From: Candidatus Eisenbacteria bacterium
GTDB lineage: Bacteria > Orphanbacterota > Orphanbacteria > Orphanbacterales > Orphanbacteraceae
Assembly: GCA_016867715.1 (NCBI GenBank)
Contig: VGIW01000013.1
Coordinates: 1-53,743 of the forward strand
Reading direction: 5' to 3'
Length of the DNA stretch: 53,743 bases
Both the position numbers and the translations under genes were made by a program. Below are positions 16,581 through 24,003 of the stretch, piece by piece. Under the pieces are notes generated by a model, which worked only from the letters and a program-made list of their open reading frames with translations, did no database searches and was not told the origin of the DNA. How positions within the stretch are numbered: the first letter of the stretch is position 1; the number at the start of each line of letters is the position of its first letter.

Positions 16581-17600
16581 TTGGTCTACCGGCCGATCGA
16601 CGTCGTTCTCGCCGTCACCTATCGGTGCAACGCGCGCTGCATCATGTGCAACATCTGGAAGAACCCGTCGGAGAACGACCTCACCGCCGAGGAATACCGT
16701 TTCCTCCCGTCGTCGCTCCGCTACGTGAACATCTCCGGAGGCGAGCCGTTCCTTCGGGACGACATCCCCGAGATCGTGCGGGTCGTGAAGGAGCGGGCCC
16801 CGCGCGCCGAGATCGTCCTCTCGACGAACGGCTTCTTGCCGGACCGGATCGAGCGCGCGATGAAGGAGACGCTGAAGATCGATCCGACGGCCGGGGTCGG
16901 CATCTCGATCGACGGGGCCGGGGAGCTCCACAACAAGGTGCGCGGCATCCCGCGAGGCTTCGACAAGTGCATGGACACGGCGGAGCGCCTGAAGAAGCTC
17001 GGCATGACGAACATCCGCCTCGCCTTCACCGTGGTCGACGATAACGTGGACGATCTTCCCGAGGTCTACCGGCTCACGAAGAAGATGGGGATCCAGTTCA
17101 CGATGGCGGTCGCGCAGAACTCGTCGCATTACTTTATGACCGAAGAAAACGCCTTCAGCCTGGTCGAGAAGCTCCGCGAGCGGCTCGGCCCGATCGTCGA
17201 GGATTTGCTCCGATCGAGCCGGCCCAAGAACTGGCTCCGCGCGTTCTTCGCCCATGGCCTCTTCCGCTACGCCGCGGGGGCTGGCCGGCCGTTCGTCTGC
17301 AACGCCGCAGAGGACTTCTTCTTCGTCGGGCCGAATGGGAACGTCTATCCGTGCAACGTCCTCGACCGGGTGCTCGGCAACGTGCGGGAGAAATCCTTCG
17401 AGGAGATCTGGGAGTCGGCCGAGGCCGAGAAGATCCGGGACGAGGTGCGCGCGTGCGAGCTCCGGTGCTGGATGATCTGCACGGCGCGCGCCGACATGAA
17501 ACGAAACGCGGGGCAAGTCGCCCGGTGGATCGCGAAGAACAAGACGGCGGCTCACCTCGGGAAGTTCGAGCTCGAGGCGCGGGAGGAAGAGCCTCGATGA
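16581..17600 (+). CDS. Radical SAM protein with SPASM-like C-terminal iron-sulphur region
   Basis: This 339-residue protein has the cluster motif CNARCIMC (about residues 15-22), the GGEPF motif (YVNISGGEPFLRDD), LSTNGF and GISIDGAG. Its C-terminal Cys set (FVCNAAEDFFFVGPNGNVYP, then CNVL and CELRCWMIC) is typical of SPASM/twitch auxiliary clusters. These enzymes modify peptides or sugars, or act in cofactor and lipid-linked pathways; the substrate is not evident. The TTG start is supported by AAGGAG 8 bases upstream. Its TGA overlaps the ATG of the metallo-beta-lactamase gene (ATGA), so they form a coupled pair. Confidence 0.88.
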   Translation: MVYRPIDVVLAVTYRCNARCIMCNIWKNPSENDLTAEEYRFLPSSLRYVNISGGEPFLRDDIPEIVRVVKERAPRAEIVLSTNGFLPDRIERAMKETLKIDPTAGVGISIDGAGELHNKVRGIPRGFDKCMDTAERLKKLGMTNIRLAFTVVDDNVDDLPEVYRLTKKMGIQFTMAVAQNSSHYFMTEENAFSLVEKLRERLGPIVEDLLRSSRPKNWLRAFFAHGLFRYAAGAGRPFVCNAAEDFFFVGPNGNVYPCNVLDRVLGNVREKSFEEIWESAEAEKIRDEVRACELRCWMICTARADMKRNAGQVARWIAKNKTAAHLGKFELEAREEEPR

Positions 17601-18238
17601 TCTTCGAGCAGATCCCGGTCGGGGGCGACCGGAATTTCGCTTACCTTGTCGGCGACCGCCCGGGCGGATCGGCCTTCGCGGTCGATCCGTCCTACAGCCC
17701 GCGGCGCGTCTTCGATCTCGCGAGGGAACGAAACCTCACGATCCGAGCGATTCTCTGCACGCACGACCACCCCGACCACACGAACGGAAACGAGGAGCTG
17801 CGGGCGCTCACCGGCGCGGACGTGCGCATCCACCCGTCCGCCTCCGGGCAGAGAGCGAAGGGGGTTGCCGACGGCGAGGTCTTCCGCGTGGGCGACCTCG
17901 AGGTGCGCGCGATCCACACGCCGGGACACACGCCCGACTCGGTCTGCTTCCTGGTCGGCGGGAAGCTCCTTTCGGGAGACACGCTCTTCGTCGGGAAGGT
18001 CGGGGGAACCGGAACCGGCGACGACGCCCGCGCCGAGTACGAGAGTCTGCACGAAAAACTCCTCGTCCTTACGGATGAGACCGAGGTGTGGCCGGGGCAC
18101 GATTACGGTGTGCGTCCCTCCTCGACGATCGGCGACGAGCGCCGCACGAACCCGTTTCTCCTCCAGCCCGATTTCGCGTCGTTCGTCGCCCTCAAGAAGA
18201 ACTGGCTCCAGTACAAGAAAGAGCACGGGATCAAGTAG
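17597..18238 (+). CDS. Metallo-beta-lactamase-fold hydrolase (glyoxalase II / persulphide dioxygenase-like)
   Basis: This 213-residue protein has the metal-binding motif THDHPDH, IHTPGHTPDSV, GDTLFVG and WPGHDYG, the full His/Asp set of glyoxalase II-type hydrolases. The C-terminal ERRTNPFL is shared with glyoxalase II-like proteins. Thioester or persulphide substrates are likely. The ATG overlaps the stop of the preceding radical SAM gene by 4 bases, so it may act on the product of that enzyme; that is inference. It is a distant relative of the second such gene at 52519. Confidence 0.88.
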   Translation: MIFEQIPVGGDRNFAYLVGDRPGGSAFAVDPSYSPRRVFDLARERNLTIRAILCTHDHPDHTNGNEELRALTGADVRIHPSASGQRAKGVADGEVFRVGDLEVRAIHTPGHTPDSVCFLVGGKLLSGDTLFVGKVGGTGTGDDARAEYESLHEKLLVLTDETEVWPGHDYGVRPSSTIGDERRTNPFLLQPDFASFVALKKNWLQYKKEHGIK

Positions 18239-18272
18239 ACGCTCCCGTTGCGCGGACAACCGCCCAATCGTC

Positions 18273-18278
18273 TATAAT
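18273..18278 (+). promoter_or_regulatory. -10 box of the queF promoter
   Basis: A perfect TATAAT lies 17 bases before the queF ATG. A weak TTGCGC sits 19 bases further upstream. The start would be near 18285, leaving a very short leader that contains only the ribosome binding site GGAGGAG. Confidence 0.5.
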
Positions 18279-18295
18279 CGTTCCGGAGGAGCGCC

Positions 18296-18664
18296 ATGCC
18301 GACGAAGCCGAGCCGCGAGCTGGTCACCTGGCCGAACGAACATCCCGACCGCCCCTACCGGATCCACTTCGACTGTCCCGAGTTCACCTGCGTCTGCCCG
18401 ATGACCGGGCAGCCCGACTTCGCCTCGTTCCGCATCGAGTACGTCCCGGACAGCCTCTGCCTCGAGCTCAAGTCACTCAAGCTCTACCTCTGGTCGTATC
18501 GGGACGAGGGGATCTTCCACGAGACCGTGACGAACCGGATCCTCGACGACCTCGTCGCGGCGGTGAAACCGCGCTGGATGCGGGTCGTCGGAGAGTTCAA
18601 CGTGCGCGGCGGCATCGGGACCACGGTCATCGCCGAGCACGGCACCCTGCCCGCGGAAACTTAA
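18296..18664 (+). CDS. queF: 7-cyano-7-deazaguanine reductase, unimodular type (QueF)
   Basis: QueF reduces preQ0 to preQ1 with NADPH in queuosine synthesis. This 122-residue protein has the catalytic Cys block [13 protein letters not shown], the substrate and NADPH-binding motif [21 protein letters not shown] and the C-terminal [10 protein letters not shown]. It is the short single-domain type, a little smaller than the Bacillus enzyme. GGAGGAG lies 5 bases before the ATG. No other queuosine gene is adjacent. A REP-like repeat starts 3 bases after its stop. Confidence 0.93.
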   Translation: MPTKPSRELVTWPNEHPDRPYRIHFDCPEFTCVCPMTGQPDFASFRIEYVPDSLCLELKSLKLYLWSYRDEGIFHETVTNRILDDLVAAVKPRWMRVVGEFNVRGGIGTTVIAEHGTLPAET

Positions 18665-18667
18665 GCA

Positions 18668-18776
18668 GAGACAGCCGCCTGTTTCGAACCTACTGCGAAG
18701 CGCGAGAAGGCCCGGTCTTCTTCGCGGCCGCGTGAAGCAGACGACCGTCCCGACTCCAGGAGAGGTGACTGTCCCC
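18668..18776. repeat. REP-like element, degenerate copy downstream of queF
   Basis: The left end (GAGACAGCCGCCTGTTTCGAA) and right end (AGGTGACTGTCCCC) match the arms of the intact element at 19629-19710, as does the core AAGGCCCGGTCTTCTT. The left arm has about five changes, so the inverted repeat is eroded. Together the two copies flank aqpZ. Confidence 0.6.
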
Positions 18777-18800
18777 GGTTTCCCGGAGCGCGATCGCGCG

Positions 18801-19490
18801 TCAGTCTTTCGATCCGCCGACGAAGCGATACACGCCCGCGCCGATCACCCCGCCGATGATCGGAGCCACCCAGAAGAGCCAGAGCTGCGACAACGCCAAG
18901 CCGCCCGCGAACACCGCGACGCCCGTGCTCCGCGCGGGGTTCACCGAGGTGTTCGTCACCGGGATGCTGACGAGGTGGATCAGCGTGAGGCAAAGCCCGA
19001 TCGCGATCGGCGCGAAACCTTGCGGGGCCCTCTTGTCCGTCGCGCCGAGGATGACGATGAGGAACATCATGGTCATCACGATCTCGCAAACGAGAGCCGA
19101 TCCGAAGGAGTACCCGCCGGGCGAATGCTCGCCGTAGCCGTTCGAGGCGAACCCGGCCGACGCATCGAACCCCGCCTTTCCGCTTGCGATGATGTACAGG
19201 ACCGCGCCGGCGACGATCCCCCCGAGCACCTGCGCGACGATGTACGGAAGAAGCTGCTTCGACGGGAAACGTCCTCCCGCCCACAAGCCGACGGAGACCG
19301 CAGGGTTCAGATGGCATCCGGAGATATGCCCGATCGCGAAGGCCATCGTCAGCACGGTCAGACCGAAAGCGAGCGAGACGCCAAGAAGACCGATCCCCAC
19401 CTGGGGAAACGCCGCGGCGAGCACCGCGCTGCCGCATCCGCCGAGAACCAACCAGAAGGTCCCGAAGAACTCCGCGCCGTACTGTTTCAT
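18801..19490 (-). CDS. aqpZ: Aquaporin Z-type water channel
   Basis: This 229-residue channel has six membrane helices and two NPA loops: HLNPAVS at residues 60-66 and VNPARS at 182-187. The selectivity filter residues correspond to Phe42, His171, Thr180 and Arg186, the narrow water-selective set of AqpZ rather than the glycerol type. GAGGAG lies about 8 bases upstream of the ATG. The gene stands alone and is bracketed by two related REP-like repeats (18668-18776 and 19629-19710), which may indicate insertion as a cassette or simply use of the repeats as terminators. Confidence 0.93.
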   Translation of the reverse strand: MKQYGAEFFGTFWLVLGGCGSAVLAAAFPQVGIGLLGVSLAFGLTVLTMAFAIGHISGCHLNPAVSVGLWAGGRFPSKQLLPYIVAQVLGGIVAGAVLYIIASGKAGFDASAGFASNGYGEHSPGGYSFGSALVCEIVMTMMFLIVILGATDKRAPQGFAPIAIGLCLTLIHLVSIPVTNTSVNPARSTGVAVFAGGLALSQLWLFWVAPIIGGVIGAGVYRFVGGSKD

Positions 19491-19628
19491 GTTCTACTCC
19501 TCGCGAGCAGTGGGATCGCCGCCGTCCGGAAAAGCGGCCGCTCGATCGCGGGGCGGGGACTTCTCGCCCCGGGGCCGTTCCGCGACGCCGGCTCCACCCG
19601 CCGGCTGACTTCTACCACGTTGAAACTA

Positions 19629-19710
19629 GGGACAGTCACCTATTTCGAAGCATGAAAAGACCCGGTCTTCTTGTCGTTCGCGCGAAAGAGGCGAAATAGG
19701 TGACTGTCCC
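19629..19710. repeat. REP-like inverted repeat, intact copy
   Basis: Arms GGGACAGTCACCTATTTCG (19629-19647) and CGAAATAGGTGACTGTCCC (19692-19710) are perfect 19-base inverted complements. The 44-base interior holds a small hairpin (AAGAC, CCG, GTCTT). The style matches repeats associated with REP-type Y1 transposases, none of which is intact in the window. Confidence 0.75.
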
Positions 19711-19880
19711 CAGGTCCTACCCACGCCCCCCGCGATCGACTGGTGCGCGCCGAGGTTCATCGAGCGGCCTCCTCCTCACCATCCTGCCTCCCGTCGAACC
19801 GCGGCGCAAGCGCGGGGATTGAGTGAGACCTCAAGTAATGTCTCTACTTCAAGGCCGCCCGAATGGGGAGGTTTTCTCGT

Positions 19881-19910
19881 TTGACCCGTCCCCCGGAATT
19901 CATGTAGCAT
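19881..19910 (+). promoter_or_regulatory. Possible promoter for the first tandem family gene
   Basis: TTGACC (19881-19886) and TAGCAT (19905-19910) are 18 bases apart, followed by an AT-rich discriminator region. It would give a leader of about 200 bases before the ATG at 20116. Confidence 0.35.
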
Positions 19911-20115
19911 TCCTAATGATTTCAATAAGGATTGTTGCTCTTTGCAAGCCTACCCCCCGGGAAAGAAGACGAGCGATCGAGACGCGAGCGGCCCCGCCGG
20001 GGTCGTTCCCGTTCGTCGTTCCCCCCGACCTGAGCGCCGGCTTCCCCCCGTTGACCGACGTCTCCGTGAAACCCGCGCATCCCGAGGCCACGGCCGTCGG
20101 GAAGGAGGTTTGGCG

Positions 20116-20739
20116 ATGACGCATCGCAAACGGAACATTCTCATCACGCTGGTCTTGGTGCTTCCGGCAGTTCTCCTCTTGGCCTTCGGCCGCGAGGCGC
20201 CGCCCGTTCGCGCCGACCAGGTCGAGCTTCACCTGGAGCTCGTCCCAGAACCCGGAAAGACCACGCAGGGGATTCCAGGGAACTGCACCACCTGGCACGA
20301 GATCTACCCCGCCTACTGCACACCGCACCACCAGAGCGGATACGAAGACAACGGCGACGGCGAGGTCTCTCCCTGCGACATCATCGAGCTGAATGGGATC
20401 CGGTACCACATCATCTGGGCCGGGCCGACCTACTGGCTGAATTGCTCCGGCTTCGAAACCGCGCTCGAGCCGATCGACCCGCGGCCCGGGAACCCGACCT
20501 GCGAGATCTGGCACACGATCTATCCGCCGTCCCAGTATTGTCAGGAGTCGCACGTCGACAATTGGCAGGACAACGGAGACGGCGTGGTCTCGGCCTGCGA
20601 TTATGTATGGATCAGCGGCCACCCTTGCCACATCGTCGATGTCCGTCTCAACATCACGGTCGTCCCCGACGGCGGCGGGACCGCGACCGAGCAGGGATCC
20701 TGGGGGAAGGTGAAGGGGCTCTTCCGCAAGGTCCTTTAG
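20116..20739 (+). CDS. Exported two-module Cys/His protein with dockerin-like loops, paralogue 1
   Basis: I do not recognise this family. The 207-residue protein begins with a basic stretch and a hydrophobic segment (residues 7-24) ending PVRA, probably a signal peptide. Module 1 (residues 54-107) has C57, W60-H61, C68, H71-H72 and the loop E77-DNGDGEVSPC-D88, then GIRYHIIWAGPTYW. Module 2 (126-183) has C129, W132-H133, C142, H146 and the loop Q151-DNGDGVVSAC-D162, then CHI. The loops match a calcium-binding dockerin/EF-hand loop except at position 1, and each ends in Cys-Asp. The tail SWGKVKGLFRKVL is shared by all three paralogues. A metal-binding extracytoplasmic role is inferred. GGAGG lies 9 bases before the ATG. 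Confidence 0.75.
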   Translation: MTHRKRNILITLVLVLPAVLLLAFGREAPPVRADQVELHLELVPEPGKTTQGIPGNCTTWHEIYPAYCTPHHQSGYEDNGDGEVSPCDIIELNGIRYHIIWAGPTYWLNCSGFETALEPIDPRPGNPTCEIWHTIYPPSQYCQESHVDNWQDNGDGVVSACDYVWISGHPCHIVDVRLNITVVPDGGGTATEQGSWGKVKGLFRKVL

Positions 20740-20761
20740 ACCTATTGGGTTCACATGAGAA

Positions 20762-20789
20762 GCCCGTCCGGCTCTCGGGCCGGGCGGGC
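20762..20789 (+). terminator. Hairpin terminator after tandem paralogue 1
   Basis: A 10-bp GC-rich stem with one G-T pair (GCCCGTCCGG with CCGGGCGGGC) and an 8-base loop is followed by CTACTTTCGTCTT, a loose T-rich tail. It separates paralogue 1 from paralogue 2, suggesting separate transcripts. Confidence 0.5.
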
Positions 20790-20800
20790 CTACTTTCGTC

Positions 20801-20830
20801 TTGACGAGCGCGCTCGTAGGGGCGTATCGA
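20801..20830 (+). promoter_or_regulatory. Possible promoter for tandem paralogue 2
   Basis: TTGACG (20801-20806) and TATCGA (20825-20830) are 18 bases apart, directly after the terminator hairpin and about 140 bases before the next ATG. The -10 box is weak. Confidence 0.35.
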
Positions 20831-20969
20831 GAGAGACGGAAAAGGGAAGAACGCGCATCTGCCGCCAGTCGATCCCGGCGGAGAGCTCTCCTCGGGTCGA
20901 TCGGCCGCATTCCGCGTGTAACGGGGCAATCGGGAGAGAGAGAACGGACTCCCGGGAAGGAGGTCGTCG

Positions 20970-21593
20970 ATGAAGCAGAAGAAACGCCCGTTCTTCTTCG
21001 CGCTCGCCGCGGGTCTTCTCGCGATTCTGCTCGTCCTCGCGATCGGCGCGAACCGCCCGGAGGCGCGGGCGCCGGTGGGCGAGCTCTACTTGGAGCTCCT
21101 CGTGACGAAGGGAGGACCGCCCGGCTACGCAATCCCGCCCAACTGCTCGGTCTGGCGCGAGATCCACCCGAATCCCGGAACTCTCCGCCATCAGAGCAGG
21201 TTCGACGACAACAGCGACGGTCTTCTGTCCCCCTGCGACATCATCTACCTCGATCAGCTTGCTTATCACGTCAAGTGGGTCGGCCCGACCTACTGGGTGA
21301 GGCGTCTGCAAGAGCAGGTCGCCCTCGAGCCGGAGATCCAGCCGACCGGAGAGAACCCGACGTGCGAGACGTGGCACGAGGTCTATCCGTTCTTCTGCAC
21401 GCCGCATCACATCGATGCGTGGGAGGACAATCAGGACGGGGTCTTGAGCGTCTGCGATATCGTCTGGATGAACGAGGTCCCTTGCCACATCGAGCGGATC
21501 GAGCTGAACATCACCGCCGAGCCTCTCCCGTCGGGGACCGAACAGGAATCGTGGGGAGGGATCAAGAACCTCTTTCGAAGGGTCTTTCGCTGA
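20970..21593 (+). CDS. Exported two-module Cys/His protein with dockerin-like loops, paralogue 2
   Basis: This is the same unrecognised family as the genes on either side (207 residues). A signal peptide (KKRPFFFALAAGLLAILLVL, ending EARA) precedes the modules. Module 1 keeps C-x2-W (NCSVW), the loop D-DNSDGLLSPC-D and GPTYW, but has lost the second Cys and one His of the pair (NPGTLRHQ in place of YCTPHH). Module 2 is complete (TCETWHEVYPFFCTPHH, loop E-DNQDGVLSVC-D). The tail is SWGGIKNLFRRVF. This is the most diverged member, and the loss of module 1 ligands hints at specialisation or decay of one site. The ATG follows GGGAAGGAGG, a strong ribosome binding site. Confidence 0.75.
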   Translation: MKQKKRPFFFALAAGLLAILLVLAIGANRPEARAPVGELYLELLVTKGGPPGYAIPPNCSVWREIHPNPGTLRHQSRFDDNSDGLLSPCDIIYLDQLAYHVKWVGPTYWVRRLQEQVALEPEIQPTGENPTCETWHEVYPFFCTPHHIDAWEDNQDGVLSVCDIVWMNEVPCHIERIELNITAEPLPSGTEQESWGGIKNLFRRVFR

Positions 21594-22020
21594 AGCGGAT
21601 CCCCGGTCCGCGGTCGGGCGCCGGAGTTTCGTCCCGGCTCCGAGCGGATCCCGCGCCGGGCCGGGAGTCGGGCCCATCGGGTAGCCGGGCTGTCCGGACC
21701 ACAACCTTCTTATTTGCATTCGGTTACACGCCGGGTCTTCCCGCGGGAGCTGCGGAAAATCGGCTTGCCGCCTTCCTTTGCGGATGCTACGTTGATGCTG
21801 CGGCTGGAACCTCACGCAAGGTGAGGGTCCGGTGCGTGCCGGCCGAACCGGTGCCTCCCACCTAACGACAGCCTGCCGATCCAGCTTCGAGGGTGGTCGC
21901 CGAGTTCCGCGAGGTCGGCCGCGTGTGCGGGAACGGAGCGCGGCGCTCTCCGATCCGCTCGGGCGGCCTCTCCGCGGCAGGGCCGGCGGGACATTCAACC
22001 AGGCAGATGGAGGGAATACC
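21594..22020 (+). other. Intergenic leader before tandem paralogue 3
   Basis: This 427-base gap holds no supported gene. After a possible promoter (21765-21793), a predicted leader of about 220 bases contains a GNRA-like hairpin (CCTCAC, GCAAG, GTGAGG; 21811-21827) and further GC-rich pairable segments (CCGGTGCGTGCCGG, ACCGGTGC). I could not match it to a known riboswitch class. Confidence 0.4.
21765..21793 (+). promoter_or_regulatory. Possible promoter for tandem paralogue 3
   Basis: TTGCCG (21765-21770) and TACGTT (21788-21793) are 17 bases apart, upstream of the long structured leader. Both boxes deviate from consensus by two positions. Confidence 0.35.
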
Positions 22021-22617
22021 ATGAAGCGTAGGTACCTGATCGTTCCGCTGATCGTGCTCCTCTTCCCGATCGCGCTCTTCCTCGCGACCGGAAGGGAGAT
22101 GAACCCCGTGCGGGCAACACCGACGGAGATGCACCTCGACCTCGAGGTGGGCGGCGAGTTGCTCCAAGGAATTCCGGGGGACTGCGCCACCTGGCACGAG
22201 CTCTATCCGAACTACTGCATCCCCCACCACCAGGACGCGTACCAAGACAACGGGGACGGCGTGGTCTCGGTCTGCGATTACATCATCCTCGACGGAATCC
22301 GGTACCACATCATCTGGGTCGGGCCGACCTACTTCACCGACGACGGCCATGTGTGGGAGCCGGTCGGCGATCCGAGCGGCAGCCCGATCTGTCAAGACTG
22401 GCACATGGTCTACCCGGTCTACTGCCACGTCGCCCACGTCGATGACTGGGACGACAACTACGACGGCGTCCTAGGCGATTGCGACCACGTGCTGATCGAC
22501 GGCTCGTGGGTCCACATCGATCGGGTCGGTCTCGACATCATCGTGGTGCCGGAGCCGACGGGCACGGAGGAGAGCACCTGGGGGCAGGTGAAGAAGCTGT
22601 TCCGCGATCTCTTCTAG
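22021..22617 (+). CDS. Exported two-module Cys/His protein with dockerin-like loops, paralogue 3
   Basis: This is the third member of the unrecognised family, 198 residues. Its signal peptide (MKRRYLIVPLIVLLFPIALF, ending PVRA) and the following EMHLDLEV match paralogue 1 (VELHLELV). Module 1 is nearly identical to that of paralogue 1: DCATWHELYPNYCIPHH, loop Q-DNGDGVVSVC-D, GIRYHIIWVGPTYF. Module 2 reads ICQDWHMVYPVYCHVAHVD, loop D-DNYDGVLGDC-D, VHI. The tail is TWGQVKKLFRDLF. Paralogues 1 and 3 are closer to each other than to the middle copy. Extracytoplasmic metal binding is inferred from the loop and the Cys/His pattern. The ribosome binding site is a GGAGG 8 bases upstream. Confidence 0.75.
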   Translation: MKRRYLIVPLIVLLFPIALFLATGREMNPVRATPTEMHLDLEVGGELLQGIPGDCATWHELYPNYCIPHHQDAYQDNGDGVVSVCDYIILDGIRYHIIWVGPTYFTDDGHVWEPVGDPSGSPICQDWHMVYPVYCHVAHVDDWDDNYDGVLGDCDHVLIDGSWVHIDRVGLDIIVVPEPTGTEESTWGQVKKLFRDLF

Positions 22618-22639
22618 TCGGACAAGACGCGCGCGTTTT

Positions 22640-22667
22640 GCCGCCCGGTCAGGGCCGACCGGGCGGC
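22640..22667. terminator. Bidirectional hairpin terminator
   Basis: A perfect 11-bp stem (GCCGCCCGGTC with GACCGGGCGGC) with a 6-base loop is followed by GTTCTTTCT on the plus strand. On the minus strand it is followed by CAAAACGC. It lies between the convergent paralogue 3 and the last gene of the ccm operon. Confidence 0.65.
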
Positions 22668-22674
22668 GTTCTTT

Positions 22675-24003
22675 CTACTTGAACTTCCCTTCCACGGAAA
22701 AGCCGCGCTCCTTCCACTCCCGAATCCCTCCGCGGAACCAGAGAAGCTCGCGGAAACCGGCGCGCGCAGCCCACGTGGCGCACTGCCGGCTCCGGATGCA
22801 GTCCTCTCCGTAGCAGTAGGTCGCGAGCGGGGTCGCCGCGCGGTCGAGACCAGGCCGCGCCCTTTCCAGATACGCGTCGAGGGAATCGGCGAAAAGATGG
22901 GAAGCGAGGCAATCCGCCCCCGGAATGTGGTTGATCTCGTAGTCGCGGTCATTCCGCACGTCGAGAAGAAGAAGGTCGTCCCGCGGTTCTCCGCGCGCGC
23001 GATCTCTCCTCTTCAGCCGCTCCCGGATCTCCTTCGCGTCGACGATCCGGACGACCGGGAGGGCGTCGTCCGCGGCCCATTCCGCGTAGCCTCCCGGGAA
23101 CCAGCGCACCTTCTCGATCCCCGCCATCCGGAGAAGAAGATACGCGAGCGCGCCCCGGCCGCTCATCCCGTCGTCGGCGAGAAGGATCTCCGACTCGAGA
23201 TCGATCCGGGTCGCCGGCCGCGGTCCGACCTCCGCGAAGACGGAGCGGATCTCGGGGCCGGGAAGAAACGTCCCGTCCTTCCGGATCACCGTCCGCGGAT
23301 CGAACGGCAGCGCGTGCGGGATGTGTCCCGGACGGAGATCCTTCGCGTGTGAACGATCCTTCCCCTCCCAGGAGACCGTATCCCGAAGATCGATCACCTC
23401 GAAGCCGTCGGTCCCGTAGCGTTCGCGCAGATAGTCGAGCGTCGCCAGACGCGTGGAGTCGAGCTCCGAGACGCGTTCGAGCTCGGGAACCACAGCCCCC
23501 CGCGAGACGCTTCCTCCCGCCTCGACCCACGATTCGTATCCCCCGTCGAGGAAGAGAACGCCGTCGCGCCCCGCGAGCTCGAGAAGCCAGAAGAGGCGGG
23601 CCGGTGCCGCGGGATCCTCCCGGGTGCCGGAGCAGACGATCTTCCCTCCGCCCGCGCGCGGAAGGCGGAGCGGGCCGGCCGCGGCGAGAGCGGCGGCGGC
23701 CGTCCCGGTAGGAACGGACAGCGCTCCCGGGATGTGCCCCTCCTCGAAGCCCGAGGCCCGTGCGTCGAAGACCGCGACCTCCTCGAGATGATCGCGGAGC
23801 CATGCCGCGTCGACCGCGATCTCCGGAAAGACCGGGGGCTTCGTCTCCTTCTTTGCGAGCCACGGGGGCCATTGCGCGGCGAGCGGAGAAGCCGCCGCGA
23901 AAGCCGCGAGAAGAACTCCCGCCGCGATTCGGCCGGCGCGCCGGGCGCGATGCCGCAGGCCGGAACCGCAGGGCCTTTTTTGTTCATAAATGAAGCGTTT
24001 CAA
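22675..24003 (-). CDS. Exported triple-rhodanese-domain protein ending the ccm operon
   Basis: This protein of about 442 residues has a hydrophobic export segment (GRIAAGVLLAAFAAASPLAA, about residues 26-45) and three rhodanese domains. Domain 1 has the loop CSGTRED after GKIV. Domain 2 has DDGMSGRG, with no Cys at the active position, so it is probably structural. Domain 3 has CYGEDCIRSR, with an intact loop plus a second Cys. Rhodaneses transfer sulphane sulphur; in a ccm operon a periplasmic version could supply or sort sulphur or thiol groups for apocytochromes, but this is inference. The TTG at 24001-24003 overlaps the ccmD stop (TTGA) and follows GGAGG. No in-frame ATG precedes the hydrophobic segment. 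Confidence 0.78.
   Translation of the reverse strand: MKRFIYEQKRPCGSGLRHRARRAGRIAAGVLLAAFAAASPLAAQWPPWLAKKETKPPVFPEIAVDAAWLRDHLEEVAVFDARASGFEEGHIPGALSVPTGTAAAALAAAGPLRLPRAGGGKIVCSGTREDPAAPARLFWLLELAGRDGVLFLDGGYESWVEAGGSVSRGAVVPELERVSELDSTRLATLDYLRERYGTDGFEVIDLRDTVSWEGKDRSHAKDLRPGHIPHALPFDPRTVIRKDGTFLPGPEIRSVFAEVGPRPATRIDLESEILLADDGMSGRGALAYLLLRMAGIEKVRWFPGGYAEWAADDALPVVRIVDAKEIRERLKRRDRARGEPRDDLLLLDVRNDRDYEINHIPGADCLASHLFADSLDAYLERARPGLDRAATPLATYCYGEDCIRSRQCATWAARAGFRELLWFRGGIREWKERGFSVEGKFK

Larger units (their letters stand above)
19491..20115. other. Intergenic region upstream of the tandem gene family
   Basis: No gene is supported in these 625 bases. They hold the intact REP-like repeat (19629-19710) and an unusually AT-rich patch near 19895-19945. 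A possible promoter lies at 19881-19910. A roughly 200-base leader then runs to the first family gene; open frames over it lack any recognisable protein pattern. Confidence 0.5.
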
